Part shown: piece by piece, positions 36,953-49,660 of the stretch
Layout of the letters: every line of letters starts with the position of its first letter
Position numbering within the stretch: the first letter of the stretch is position 1
Origin: Dictyophora rubrovolvata
Lineage: Eukaryota > Basidiomycota > Agaricomycetes > Phallales > Phallaceae
DNA: 64,000 nt
Assembly: GCA_029959195.1 (NCBI GenBank)
Contig: CP114121.1
Location: forward strand, 124,001-188,000
Reading direction: 5' to 3'
Translations under genes and position numbers: made by a program
The notes under the pieces: model-generated
The model's input: the letters and a program-made list of their open reading frames with translations, nothing else
What the model was told of the DNA's origin: nothing
Database searches by the model: none

Positions 36953-38503
36953 ATGGAACACGTCGTAATCTATCTTTTGCTGGACGTAGACCACCAAGTG
37001 AGGCCTTTGCGTTTGTATTTTTCTTCAGAAGATGTGTCCTACCTGGGAATTCTAGATTCTCCAGTTCTGGGTATGGCGTGGCTAGAAATTCGGCGAGCAA
37101 CATCCATAGATGTTAATGAAGTCTCCACTCGGGAAAGGAAGTTAACAATCCATTGGGTAACATCCGATCGTCCAGATTCTGGCACGCCATACGCGACTTT
37201 CATATTCAACTTCGAACTGAGTGAACAAGCCATGGAAAGGATCAACGGCGGTCTTCAGAGTAATCCTGCCACGCCATCCACGCGTGGCCTTATTGGAGCT
37301 AGGGGCAGCAGTGCGGAAGGGGAAACGGAGGGCGCTATTCCATCTTCGCCAGAGATCATGATGGATGTAACCTTTTGTTTTTCTTTTATTGGGCTGCTAT
37401 GTGATCCCTGATTACCTCCTCTTCAGATTATTGAAAGCCTGATTGAGCCTGTAACATCTGAACCTGTCTCCGCTGACACTGAAGAACCGATATTATCGAC
37501 AGAAGCAGCAAAAGAATCCATCGTGGAAAATCCACCAGGAGAGAAGGACCTGTTTGAAAGCCCACTGCAAGCTACGAATGAACCTGTTGCGCCAGAGAAT
37601 CCGCCAAAAGTCTCGAATGAGCCGATGGCCACTGACCAAAGCGAAAAGCAAAGACCAGTCACGGAACCTACTATCAATGCGACAAAAGTAATAGAAGTGC
37701 TCAATGGATCTCAGAAAAGGGCCCACGAAGACATCCAGTCAGAAAACGCTCCTGAGGCTAAACGCTTACGCTCGGACGCGACCGAGCTGGGTGAGGAAGT
37801 GCCAGAACTTCTGGCAGACGTCAGTGACGAAGAAGCGGACGATTTTGACTCCAAGATTGAGACCATAGACGTATGATCCGTGTCTGTTTCCATCACTGAC
37901 TCTTATTCCAATCCAGACAGAAATTGAAACAATTATGAAAAATCTGAAACGGATCACCGATAAGAAAGAGTTTATGGAAGTTAAAGTAAATAATGATTTT
38001 TCTCTTCTGAAGCTTCTTTGCTAATCAATATAAAGCACAAAAGGGTACAGTCTATTACGAATATCAAAGCGTTAGAAACCATTTGTGGTCCATTGGCATC
38101 TAGACGACCAGCTCAGGACAAATGGGATAATATTGAAGGTGAAGATCCAGACGATGAAGATAAATACGGTGAACGACGAATGCACATGGAAGTAAGCTCA
38201 TCCTAACGTTTGAGATATAAACAGGACTGATTCGACTCACCTCATGCAGGAAACCCTTCCTTCCCTTGATGCTTATCTTTCCGCTCTAAAGTCCAAGAAA
38301 ATATATCTTGAAAAGAAGGTACATTTTTGACGGTTTTCAAACTATTTCCTCATGCTGACATATGACAGGCTAAGTTGAAGCGGTTAAAACTTGATTTCGA
38401 GGCACTCGAGCAGCGCTGTAGTCAAATATCCGCCGATATTACCGATATACTCTCTAAATCACCTATCAAAACACCCAACAAAATTCGTCGATCGAACGAA
38501 TAA
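36953..38503 (+). CDS. Unrecognised acidic nuclear-type protein with C-terminal coiled coil
   Basis: Not recognised. About 425 residues over six exons with phase-0 joins: D|IIESLIEP (intron 37366-37426), ETID|TEIETIMKNL, MEVK|HKRVQSITN, HME|ETLPSLDAY and EKK|AKLKRL. The N-terminus (VIYLLLDVDHQVRPLRLYFS, SPVLGMAWLEIRR) looks like a compact beta-rich domain. The middle is disordered, rich in Glu/Pro/Ser, with a nuclear-localisation-like KRAHEDIQSENAPEAKRLR. The C-terminus has a short conserved-looking patch (TICGPLASRRPAQDKWDNI) and a Leu/Lys heptad-like coiled coil (SALKSKKIYLEKKAKLKRLK), ending in a TPNKIRRSNE tail. The regular splicing and preserved frame over 1.5 kb make it a real gene. It sits 104 nt before ATG5 on the same strand. 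The final exon could suggest a scaffold or DNA-associated role, but that is a guess. Confidence 0.75.
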
Positions 38504-38606
38504 TTCATATTGTTAACATAATCAAAAATGAGTTGTATTTACCAAAAGAAAACATACTTTAGCTTTCTTTCAGCCGCCGTGTGCGCGGCAAAGCGGCGGC
38601 ATTGAC

Positions 38607-39842
38607 ATGAGAGCCCTTAGACTTTCAGACTCCGACTCCGAACTCCGCATGTCCACTTACACCTCAAAAACGCTCTCCCATGGTGCATCGCCAGCTGCAT
38701 TTTCAACATCTGCTTCAACATCTTTGTTTAGAAGATTAACATGGGAAGGCACTGTTCCACTGGAAATACATATCGATCCCAAGGAACTCCCAGCGAACTC
38801 GGATCGTGGCTTAGAAAGCTACTACATTCAGGCCCCTCGTGTCAGTTATCTCCCACTACTAATTCCCGAAATTAAACGCTTTTTAACGGATCTGGTCTTG
38901 GATGATGCTGGGCATATGAGTATACGCGAATTAGATTGGTGGTTCGAAGGCGAGGATGGGCATCCCGTCAAATGGTCCGTTGTTTGTGGTTCTGTTTGCT
39001 TCTTGCTTCCCAAATTTTGAATGTTCTAAGGAAAGGCATTGGCCAGTTGGCTTGCTTTATGATTGTCATACTGTTTCCCTAGCAACCCAGAGCAATCCAC
39101 ATGAAGTTCCCCTACGGATGACTCTACATCTTGCTTCACCACCCGTTGATAAGTTGCTTCTTTCGCCGAGTCAAGAAGCTTGTAAACAAGCATTCATGGG
39201 TCAATTAAAAGAAGTGGATTTCTTGCGATGGGGGAATACCAAGAGAGTTACCGGTCTCCGGAAGGCGGAACAAGATGGAATATGGGAGGGCATCAAAGAT
39301 CGTGAGTCACCCCCAAGTTTCATAAATGATCATCGGCTTTACATGGCAAATTAGATAACTTCGACAATTATTGGCGTGTTGCCTCTAAAATATGTCCAAT
39401 ATTTAACTTAACTTCCCAAAACTTGTCCCCAGCTCTAGCACCCGCATCCACGCTACCCCGTTCACCAAACCCGGAACAGCAAGGACTTCCAGATAATGCT
39501 TATAGTGTACGAAACATTCCCGTTCGAATATATCTTCCAGATGGTCCGGTTATACAAGATCTAGTCACGCCCTCAACAGAAGAAGGTAATATTTTCTTTG
39601 CATGGAATGTCATCCCGGCTTACTGATTTAATATCAAAGGTGGCCCGCCAACGACGCTTGGCAAACTTCTGGCAGCTTCTTTGCCTTTGTTATTTCCAGA
39701 GAATGGGCAGCCATTGGCGTATGCTTTGGTCCAAGGCGTTGCATGTCCGTTAGAGGCGGAAGTTGCGTGGCTGAGCACGTGTTTAGCCGGAGCCGACGGA
39801 TGGCTCAACATTTGCGTAGGTTTAGGAACGTCAAAGCGTTGA
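38607..39842 (+). CDS. ATG5: Autophagy protein 5 (Atg5)
   Basis: Becomes conjugated to Atg12 and, with Atg16, forms the E3-like complex that lipidates Atg8 in autophagosome formation. Diagnostic segments: SLFRRLTWEGTVPLEIHIDP (N-terminal UFD), the helical region with PRVSYLPLLIPEIKRFLTDL, RHWPVGLLYDCHTV, the Lys-containing linker QLKEVDFLRWGNTKRVTGLR (the Atg12 acceptor Lys is expected around here by family knowledge), NFDNYWRVASKICP, RNIPVRIYLPDGPVIQDLVT (second UFD) and the C-terminal LAYALVQGVACPLEAEVAWL, then GADGWLNICVGL. Four or more exons. The join after DGHPVKW is best read as KWSV|ERHWPVGL. An N-terminal extension of about 40 residues precedes the usual start. Convergent with reductase B (213 nt between stops). 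Confidence 0.93.
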
Positions 39843-40055
39843 TGTGGTAGTTTGTTGGTCAGGTCCTATTGAGATCATTGTCATCTCCATATATACAACT
39901 GATAGATACCCCTTTTTTCTCATTCATGTAGACTTCTGAACTAGGTCATCTCCCTTATGCTTTGCTTTCTTAATAATAATGTACCATAATACTCTAATCA
40001 ATTCAATTCATGTCTTAGGGTTTGTAGTACTTATAAGACCAATCAGCTGCGGATG

Positions 40056-43000
40056 TCAATTCAAGTTCCCTCTAGTTCTCCAGTACCCAATCCAACCAAC
40101 TATGTCCTCTTTAGTTATCAGAGGTAAGTTCTTCTCGTTCAAAGCTTCCACGACACGCGTTGTTTCTTCAGTTGTAAAGGTTGGAAGCCCCATAACCTCG
40201 TCATACCGATTGGAGACTGAACCTTCTGGCGGAATCGCGCCCCTATAGAAGTCCACCAAATGGGGAGCTTGCGTCTTGTGTAAATTGTCTTCTGTCTTGG
40301 GCAGCTGCTCTAGTTGGTTTACCCAATCTGCAATGGGAACGACAGGTATTTTCAACTCCTTTGAAATGGATTCAATAAGTTGATGCCATTCAATCGGTCT
40401 TGGGTGAACGATATGTGCGAACGAAATTGGCGCATTCCGTAGCTCTATCACCGCCGAAGCTGCCTTATGAACCGGAATGAAAGATGCGACCTAAAGTGTG
40501 ATAATCATTTCGATGCAGGAAGTGAAGAGTCAAAACTATTATAACTACCCCGATATAATCCGGTAAACTTCCTATCATCTGACCGGCGGTAATAATGCTA
40601 GGGAACCACTCATGCACATTCCAATTACCGTTGATCCCGCCTGAAAGCTGTCCTACTCGAACTATCACTGGTTTCAAAGGCGTTTCAGCCTTTGCAGTTG
40701 TCAGAATACGCTCTGAAACCCATTTAGATTCTCCGTATCCTGAGGTCTGAAGTAGATTGATATCGGTGAAGGGTGCTTCTTCTATGGGCGGAATATTGGC
40801 CCACGCTGTTTAGGCGTCATAAATTATGAAACATGATGATTGATTTAGAAGAACGACGCATCATACTTTTCACGATTCCTATACTGCTTATAAATAGCAG
40901 TGACGGAGGAGTTGAATAAGGAGAGGAAAGTGCAAAATCGATCAAGTTGCGAATACCGCGAATAGCAGGCTCGAAAGATGCCAAAGAAATGTTGAAGTTG
41001 ACATTCCAGGCTATAAAATACAACAGTCAATACACAAATTCCCGAGTTGTATAATCATATATATATACCATTATGAATGATCGTCGTGACCGAATTCTTC
41101 ATCTAAATTAGGTCAGTTTGTCTTGTTCACTAAAAAAATAACATTTGAACACGTACTTCGTCAAACAGATTCACGTCAAGTGCAAAGCCAGGGTGAGACG
41201 TGTCACCTTCAGTAAAAACAATTTTAGATGACTTCAATATTTCAATATCATTTCCCCTATCTTCAAAAGCATCGACATGTCGTTCGAGTGATGATTTCTT
41301 GCCCGGTCTGTTTAGAACGTAAATTCTAGAAACCGAACTAATTTGGACCAATTGAGCTAATAGTTGAGATCCCAATCCTCCAGTGCTACCCGTTAAAAGA
41401 ACAACCTCTTTATTTTCATATTCTTTTTTGGGTGTGTGCGTAGGCCAATTGGACGTGTATCGGCGTATGATATTCTCAAGCCGTTTCTTGCGTGACTCGG
41501 GCGTCTCGGAGCTGTGTTCATAAACCTCGGAACGAGATGCTTGAGCTATTAAACGAGACAATGAATCGATGGTTGGAGACTGATAAACGAAGTTTGGTGG
41601 AAGATTGTGGATGTTGGGTAGTGGTGCTACTTGTCGTAGAGCATGGACAAGGGTATTCCGAATGTATGTTGCTTGTAAACTGTATTTTGAATTCAATACA
41701 GATGAATGACCGAGGAATGAACCTCAACTAACCTGTCACATCCAACCCCAAAAACGTCATCCGTATCGCCAATTCCTTTGGTCTTAATTTTCAAAATTGT
41801 ACAGATAACATTCCTCACAAACTCTCGACTTTCATCTTCTGTCCACCCTCCATATGGATGAGAACCAAGCGGAACAGGAATTTCAGCATAAATAGAGTTT
41901 TCGACATCCTTGTACAACGCTTCAATTTTATCGGCGTATGTGTTAAGAACGTTTCCCCTCTTCAGAGTCTCTTTAGGGGTGTAAGTGAACGGTTCTTCAG
42001 CTGATGTGATCAGAATCATCTGGAAAGGTTGCGTCGTCAGGGGATTGTGTTTCATTTCCGTAGATTCTTAAGCAGCGCACCTCCTTGAGTATGCGAGAAT
42101 GAGCTGGAGCATAAGTGTTTGCCTCCTCCACACTGGACCTAAACATCAGAACTTGATTTAATAACTGATTCAGCCGAAAGAGTTGGGCAAACCGACCAAA
42201 TGAGATTTCTAAATCCTTCCAATCCGAGGTTCTCTGCTTCTTCGAAAGAAGTAGGCTGAACCAATATACCATTAGACTGACGACCACGTCCAAACATAAG
42301 AACGTCTTTAATGTGTGGGTTTCGTCTTATGATAGTCTCTACATAATATGAGACGTTCATATCAGAATTTGGCACATCAAGATCGAACGTCCTTTACCTA
42401 ATGGGCCTGGATTCGTCTAGAAATATAATTTAATACCGATGGAAATTCTGCAAGCTGTAGAGACTCAACCTTTTCTCCGGTGCTTAGCATGATTTGGTCG
42501 TCTGCCCGTCCTACAACGCGATAGAGGCTATGGTTCTTTGGATGTCTTTGCACGAGGTCATTTGTGTCAAAGGCAGGTACGCCATCCACTTCAGTATTAT
42601 ACGCTGTAAGAGCATGTGTTTTCGTTTTCTGGGCGAAAGCGAGAAGGAAGTTCAAATAATGGAGATTTAAACATTGAAGCATACTTTGACGACAACCTGG
42701 AAAACATTGTCTTCATCCATAGGTAGAAGGGCTACATCACTATCAGGACGTAGCGGGAACCATTCATGTCCTTCTTCAATTATTTGTTCTAAATTCGTTC
42801 ATTAATATTTTTCGTAACCGTCTACATTTTTTCTTATTAAAAAACGCACCGAGGGGGAAATTCAAACTCCCAAATTCCGTCGCTCCGTATAACATATTAA
42901 GAGGAACACCTTCGTTGTACAATTGTGCTCCAATTTCACGATTGAGCGGGCCCCCGCCCCACACCTGATTGAGATGGGTATTTCAATGAAAAAAGCCCAA

Positions 43001-44349
43001 AAGACGGGATAACCATTGACACATACTACTGCTTTGCGCGTCTTCAAGAACTGAACGGTGTTTGAATTCCTCGACCATTCCTAGAAATAGATTTTTCCGT
43101 TAGACACAGATCTCAAAGCAGAGATGAATAAGCACACCTCCAGGAAGCTTGGTATTGTCAAGACATAATTAGCATCCGTGTTCCTTATTAACTGGAGGTA
43201 GTTTTCAGATGACATTGGCCCAGGTGACGCATATGGTGAGTGGATCGCGAGTGCGAACCTATAACGCTGCAGGACATAACATTCTCTTGTTTTTAAAAAA
43301 GTGTCTTGGGTATTAAGTGAAGAAAGCTTACGACACAGGTGGAAGTCATGAATGTTCCCATCGCATCTGCAGTGATGTCTTTATTTCACGACTTAACAGC
43401 TGGGGTTATCAACTTACGGAAAGGAGGTGGAGATATCGCAAATATTTCACCTTGGAGTCGGTAGAGGTGCGTCGAGGACTCTGTCAGAAAGGGTTTAGTA
43501 AAAGACATAAGTTGCATAATCGTTTCCTTACTCAAGATTAATGACCACTGAAGAAAGGTTTCATGTGTAAAGCAGCGTATTTTCGGAAATGACGTGCTGC
43601 CTGAGATCGATATACATATCGACACTAAGTGACAGTATCACAATGAAACGCGGCATACCTGATGAGTGAAGCAAGGCCATTGGCGTGGACAGGGGAACAA
43701 ATGAGTCGTCATAACGACTGGGAAGGTTCGAAGGTTCGACATGATAAAGATCATCAAAGGAAGGAAATTTCTTGGGCTGAGTTTTAAAATCTGTGTTGAA
43801 AGCGAGCGCTTCTTCAGCAAGATCGGTCATGGATCCCTCTGTCGCCCATATGTAATGGCACCGAGCCTCTTTCAGTAAATGAGCTATCGCAATTGACGAA
43901 TTTCTTGGAGAGATCAAGAATGGTAGGACCGGTCGGCCTGATTTTGGATGCGTAAGGAAAATATGTCCATAAAAAAACGCAGTGAACGACGGCCAGTCTT
44001 TCATATAAAACTGTTTATCTCCGAAGACATTTCGAATCGCAACGACTGCATACCTGTATTGGCCAGAAAAGCAACAGGCAGAGGATCTTCCTTTGGACTT
44101 CCATTACGATGTTCTGGTATCTCAGAACGTATTATATCAATAGACCTATAGATTGCTTTGCCGAGGCTAGATCTAGATATGAACACCTAGAATGAAGGGT
44201 TAGATTTGAGTTCATTTGACTATCAGGAGGCTTTATTTTACCTTGGTATTATTGCCATCAACATAGCAAAAATAAGGGTCATTTGGCATATGCACACGAT
44301 ACCAATCGTGAAGTTGATCTATGGTAAGAGATTCAGGTGGTATTGTCAT
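40056..44349 (-). CDS. Adenylate-forming reductase B (A-T-R, NRPS-like)
   Basis: Same architecture and chemistry as reductase A, of which it is an inverted close paralog; substrate unknown. Starts MTIPPESLTIDQLHDWYRVH (ATG at 44349) and ends GYWRTRGNLN. Adenylation signatures: SGSTSFPKIRCFTHE, PPFHAMGTFMTSTCV and MLYGATEFGSL, then YRVVGRADDQIMLSTGEK. The 19-nt micro-exon at 42398-42416 codes TNPGPL. The thiolation Ser (GCDSLQATYIRN) is split by an ordinary GT-AG intron (41680-41732). Reductase: LLTGSTGGLGSQLLAQLVQI and YGESKWVSERIL, then VRVGQLSGG. Exon 3 starts DKQFYMKDWPSFTAFFYGH after an acceptor at TTCGGAG, which supplies the residues missing from copy A. All joins I checked keep frame, so this copy looks intact. 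It lies 600 nt downstream of reductase C on the same strand (not an operon; each has its own promoter). Confidence 0.92.
42398..42416 (-). other. 19-nt micro-exon of reductase B
   Basis: Exon ACGAATCCAGGCCCATTAG between two introns codes TNPGPL plus the first base of the next codon. It is matched by 21066-21084 in reductase A and 47275-47293 in reductase C. Confidence 0.8.
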
Positions 44350-44949
44350 GGTTGTACGGTATCAGAAACGTGGTGGGTTCTCAGAGTAGAGAATCATAGA
44401 AGACATGATATGTTTATAAACCAGAAAGTTCTGTCGGACTCCGAACTGTAAATCGGGGCCACCTGCGAGAAAAGATCACTTAAACTCTAACCGAGCCATT
44501 AAAATGACACACTTAACCAACACTTAACTGGATTTAGTCACTGGCAATAGAGTCCCAGCCCTAAACCAAAGCCTCTAAACGTTGGAAAAGAGCAGAACCG
44601 GGAAAATCTTGGGAAAACACGATGCACGCATAATGATGACGACTTCGAGAACGGTATCATAGTTTTTTTGAGAGACGCTTATTTGTGGACTGTTGAACGA
44701 CTAGGTTTGTGCATCCAATCGGACTACAATGCAAGCCGAGAAAGCCAGACTCAATTGAATTTGAATTAGCGTATCGGTCCGGACACATGCTAAAACGCCT
44801 CGTGTGAATCAGTGAAGAAGCGTGAAGTTGATGTGAACTAGATTGATTATCCCATATCTGTTTGGACCACCAACTTGCATATGGTTAATAGTTTATGATT
44901 CACATATAAAGCGCGACTGATATACATAACCTAGATACTCATTTAGGGT
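44350..44949. promoter_or_regulatory. Intergenic region between reductases C and B
   Basis: 600 nt containing the 3' end of C and the promoter of B. No TATA box or repeated motif was recognised. Confidence 0.4.
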
Positions 44950-47900
44950 TCAGGATATGAGATGCTTTCGACGCCAATAAGCCAACCACCGTTCAACTTC
45001 TTGTCTACCCAGATTCGGTGTTTCTTTGAGGGATGGCGCAGCCTGGACAGTGTTGATAGTTTCAAATCTTGACCAGCCCATTGCTTCGAAATCGTCAGAG
45101 GCGAGTTTCAAACCTTCCGGTCGGACTGAGGCTTTGTAAAAATCAATGAGATGCCCTGCCATTATATCATTGTTGATTTGACAGAGGCCTCCTAACCGCG
45201 TCAACCAATCGCCATATGGAATAATAGGAAGTCCCAAGTTCTCCGAGATGATGCTTATTAAGTCGTTGAGACGTGCGGGTTTAGGATCCACTAGATGTGC
45301 AAAACGGAGCGAAGCGTGGCGCAGCTCCAGTAAAGCCGAGGCGACTGTGGGGAGAAGCAAATAAGAGGCAAACTAGAAAAACAATTTAGTTTCAGTCTAA
45401 AAAAAACATGGGGTTACTATTACTCCATCGCAAGACGGCAGACCCTTGACATGTTGGCTTGCCGCAACCAGATTGGGAAACCATTCAGTAACACTCCAAT
45501 CACCGGCCACGCCTCCGACCATCTGTCCGACTCTTATAATCACAGGTTTTAAAGCAGTTTCATCGCCTGCAATCGTAAGGATACGTTCAGATATCCACTT
45601 GGATTCTGTATAACCCATAGAATTCACTTGATCGATATTCAGGAAAGCCGATTCCGGAATGGGTTGAAGATTAACCCATGCTAAAAATAGGTAAGTCGTA
45701 AGCCTGAGATATTCGTAGAAATAAATGGCGCTGACGTTTTATATTCCCTATACTGCTTGTATATAATAGTTTGGGAGGCGCACGGAAAGGCGATGATAAG
45801 GCAAAGTCAGCGAGGAGCCGAACTCCTCGGATAGCTGCTTCGTATGATGCAAGGGAAATCTTGAAGTTGACTCTCCATGCTTTCCAATGTGATAAGTAAA
45901 GCACATCTATAATTTTTTTTAGATTAAAACCTACCATTATGAATTATGGTCGTGACAGATACCCGCATCTAAGTAAAGCGATCAAATTAAACTCTCCATT
46001 GAAATCCGCAAGGCGTTGTGGATATACATACCTCTTCATATAATTGAGCACCAACGCCAAACCCAGGAACAGACACATCTCCTTCAATAAGAACGACCTT
46101 CTCCGATTCAAGCAGTTTCAGATCAAGCCCTCTGTCGTTAAAAGTGGACACATGACGTTCGTGGATGGGTTGACCAGTTGGACGATTAAGAGCATAAATC
46201 CTCTTAACGGTTGGCAAGTCTACCAACTGAACCAGAATTTGAGAGCCAAGAGCACCAGTTGTCCCTGTCACTAAAACAGCTTCATCTTCTCCCATCTCTT
46301 TTTCAGGCTTACGTGTGGGCCAGCTCTGGGTATAACGTGTTATAACAGTTTCCAAGCGCTGTTTTCGAGCTTCTTCAGATTCAGGCTGATTGTTTTGAGA
46401 GGATAATTCGAAACGTGAGGTTGCTGTTAGCACTTGTGATAACTGACTGATCGACGGCGAGTGATACACAAAGTTGGTAGAGAGCTTTTCGATATTGGAT
46501 GGAGGCGCTACTTGACGCAAACCGTTAATGAGGGTGTTTCGAATATATGTGGCCCGAAGACTATGGTGTGTATGGGTATCAAATGCAAAGTCGATGATGC
46601 CTCAATATGAACTTACCTATCACAACCGAACGCAAAAATATCATCATCATCACCCATATTCTTTGATAAATCTTCCATTATAAGGTGAACAACCTGGTGT
46701 ACAAATTTCCTGCTTTCAGCTTCTGTCCAACCGCCATCAAGGTGTGTTCCTAACGGGATAGGTACTTCCGCGCGAACCGAACTGGCAGATTCTTTGTATA
46801 ACGCTTCTATTTCTTCTTTATAGTCGTCGATCAAAACTCCTTTCCTAAGTGTTTCTTTCGCCGTGTACGGGAATGGTTTGGAAGACTTTGCAATCAGTAT
46901 CATCTTACAAATAAAGTAAATAAGTGACTGGTCATAATGAACGAACATGAGAGTAGGCTACCTCTTTGAAGATTCTCGAGTGCGTAGGTGCATAGTTGTT
47001 TGCTGCCTCGACACTCGACCTGTGACATGGGCCAGCTCAGTCTTGTTGAAAAAAACGCGGTTTCAATTTACCAAATTAGGTTCCTAAAGCCTGGGATTCC
47101 CAATTTCTCCGCTTCTTCGAAGGACTTGGGCTGGACGAGAATACCATTTGATGCTCGTCCTCGTCCAAAGTAAAGAACATCATGCACATGAGAGTCTTGG
47201 TTGATGATTCTCTCTGATATAGAAACCATTAATTAATAAACGACTTTTTTTGGCTTTGACTTGAAAACGATTACCCAATGGACCTGGATTAGTCTTTCTC
47301 AGAATCAGATTTTTAGCTTCAGATTGATAATTAAGAGATCCTACCTTTTGACCGGAACTTAGCATAATTTGATCATCGGACCGTCCTACGAACCGATAAA
47401 TATCTTTGTTCGTTGGATGTCTCAAAATAATGTCATTCGTGTTCCATGCCGGAACGCCATCTAAATCCGTGTTGTAAACATTTAAATGATGCACGTCATT
47501 TTCCTAAAAAAAAGGTCAAGATGATTTGAATTGGAGTTTTCAAGTTTATAAAGGTAACGTATGTTACGAACCACAACAATGACTTGAAATACATCCGGCT
47601 CATCCATAGGAGCAAGATGAATGTGAACATGGGGACCGAAGGAAAACCACTCATAACCTTCTTTAATAGGCTTGGCTACATCGAGAGCTTTCAGCATACG
47701 AAGAGGCCAAGTTGAGCATAGAGTGACGTACATATAGCTTTGTGTATTATACCTGTTTCCGTGGTGCCGTACATCAAGTACATAGGTACACCTCGATCGA
47801 AGAGACGTTTGCCAGCGTCCCCGCTTATTGGACCGCCACCCCAAATCTAATTTATTAAACATGTTTGAGCAAGTTTGAATAGTGTTTTTTTATGTTACTT

Positions 47901-49212
47901 ACTATTCCTTTCATAGATTGTAAATATGTAACCGCCTCAGGGTTTTCGCACCAATCCTGTCAACACATTGAGTTTACGGTTGGATGTAACGATGTGATGG
48001 AACGAACTTCTAAAAAGTTAGGGATCGTGATCATGTATTTAGCTCCTGTTACCATAACTAGCTTCAAGAATTCGTCGGATGACATTAGACCATGGGATCC
48101 ACGGGGTGAATTGAGAGCCAAAACCACTTTAGATCCCTTTTATTACCATTGACGAGTTTAGTTACTCGAGAATATGGCAATATCCACTTACAGCCAGCCA
48201 TAGAGTAGAAATTAGACCCATTCCGTCTATATTATTTTTGGTTAACATCCCGATCTTGACCTACGTATAAAATTCTCTTACGATGTGTGGGTGGAGAAAT
48301 AGCCATTATTTCTCCTCGCAAGCTAATCTCACGACGCTCTTTCATAAGAACAGCTTCAGTACTCGGAATGAAAAAGACTATAAATAATAGATCATACCAT
48401 TGTCGATAGCCCATTCTTTCGCGGCGATGTGTCGTAGAACTCGTGGTTTAGGGAAAGATGTAGAGCCTAATAATGATAGAATCAGGGATCAAACCCATCA
48501 AGTTTGGTCGGCTTACCCGATGAATGTATTACAACCAATGGCGTGTCGGCTAAGACAGGTCTAGTATCATATTGAGCGGAAACGTTTACCTCCTCTTGCG
48601 GATGATAAAGATCGTTAAATGAAGGCATGGAAAGGATACGCGTCTTGAGCTCTGAATTTGTCTCCAAGGCCTCCTTTGCCAGGTTTCGCATTGGACCTGC
48701 AGATACCCATATGGCCTCCGTTTGAGTAGTTTTGATAAGGTCAGCTATACCGAGTGGCGAGTTTCGTGTTGAAATGAGGAACGGCAGGACAGATCTTCCA
48801 GAATGTGGATGCGTAAGGCGGAAGTGAGCATATAGAAATGCAACGTAAGTTGGGTTATCTATGTATACTGTCAATGGGGGTTATGAATTGGGCGGTGGAT
48901 AAATGTACCTGTAGTCGCTAGGATAGCGAGAACCATGGGCTTGTCTTCAGCGTTTCCGTCTCGCAACTCGGGAAGTTCACGACCGATGATTTCCGAACCC
49001 TTCACTATTGCCTTCCAAAGGGCTTCCCATGTAACGGTTTTCTATTCGATATCTTTGGAATCAATACGGAAGACTTCAAAGAGTGGCCTTACTTTGGAAT
49101 CATTCTCGTCGAGGTATAAAATCACTGGGTCATTGGGGAAATTGACGCGATACCAATCATAAATTTGATCAACAGAGAGATCGAGGCCTGTGGGCTTTGA
49201 TAGCAATACCAT
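44950..49212 (-). CDS. Adenylate-forming reductase C (A-T-R, NRPS-like)
   Basis: Third member of the family here, more diverged than A and B from each other. Starts MVLLSKPTGLDLSVDQIYDW (ATG at 49212). Adenylation: PVLADTPLVVIHSSG then SGSTSFPKPRVLRH across a splice, IWGGGPISGDAGKRLFDRGV, PMYLMYGTTETG, YRFVGRSDDQIMLSSGQK, and the 19-nt micro-exon at 47275-47293. Thiolation: DDDIFAFGCD|SLRATYIRNTL with the Ser codon split by the intron 46561-46616 (GT-AG). Reductase: VLVTGTTGALGSQILVQLVD and YTESKWISERIL, then VRVGQMVGG. Ends RKHLIS. More than 15 introns at positions mostly shared with A and B. No broken joins were found. The different residues lining its adenylation domain suggest that its substrate may differ from that of A and B, but this cannot be read from the sequence alone. 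A secreted GDSL esterase gene lies 448 nt upstream on the same strand. Confidence 0.9.
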
Positions 49213-49660
49213 CTTCGAAATCCTTCACAAACGGGGTTGGTGGAATCGATTAGACGTGATAGCTTCGAGCTCCAAGTTGCGCAGCGGCTGTCTCGGGCCT
49301 CGGCCAAAAGCGACCGCGCATTATGTCTGTACATATTATGTGAAATCCGAGTTCATAAGATTCGGAATTTTGTTGGTTGATTCGCTAATTTAAGCACTAA
49401 GTATACTGATAGAATCTATTCCAAAAGTTTTCACAGCTTTTGCCAAGGTTTTGCAATATTGAAGGGGGCTTCTCGTAGATGTCACCTGAGTTTGAAAACT
49501 ATGATTTTTTTGAACGGCTGCATCGGCTTAGCTTATTTTTGGTAAAAATGTTCATGGCCTCAAAATTAACTCAACGTTTCGTTTATAATCTAAACATTGA
49601 GATACAAGTTCAAATGAAGTACCAACAGAAACAATTTTCATGCGAAACTCAAAAGTGAAG

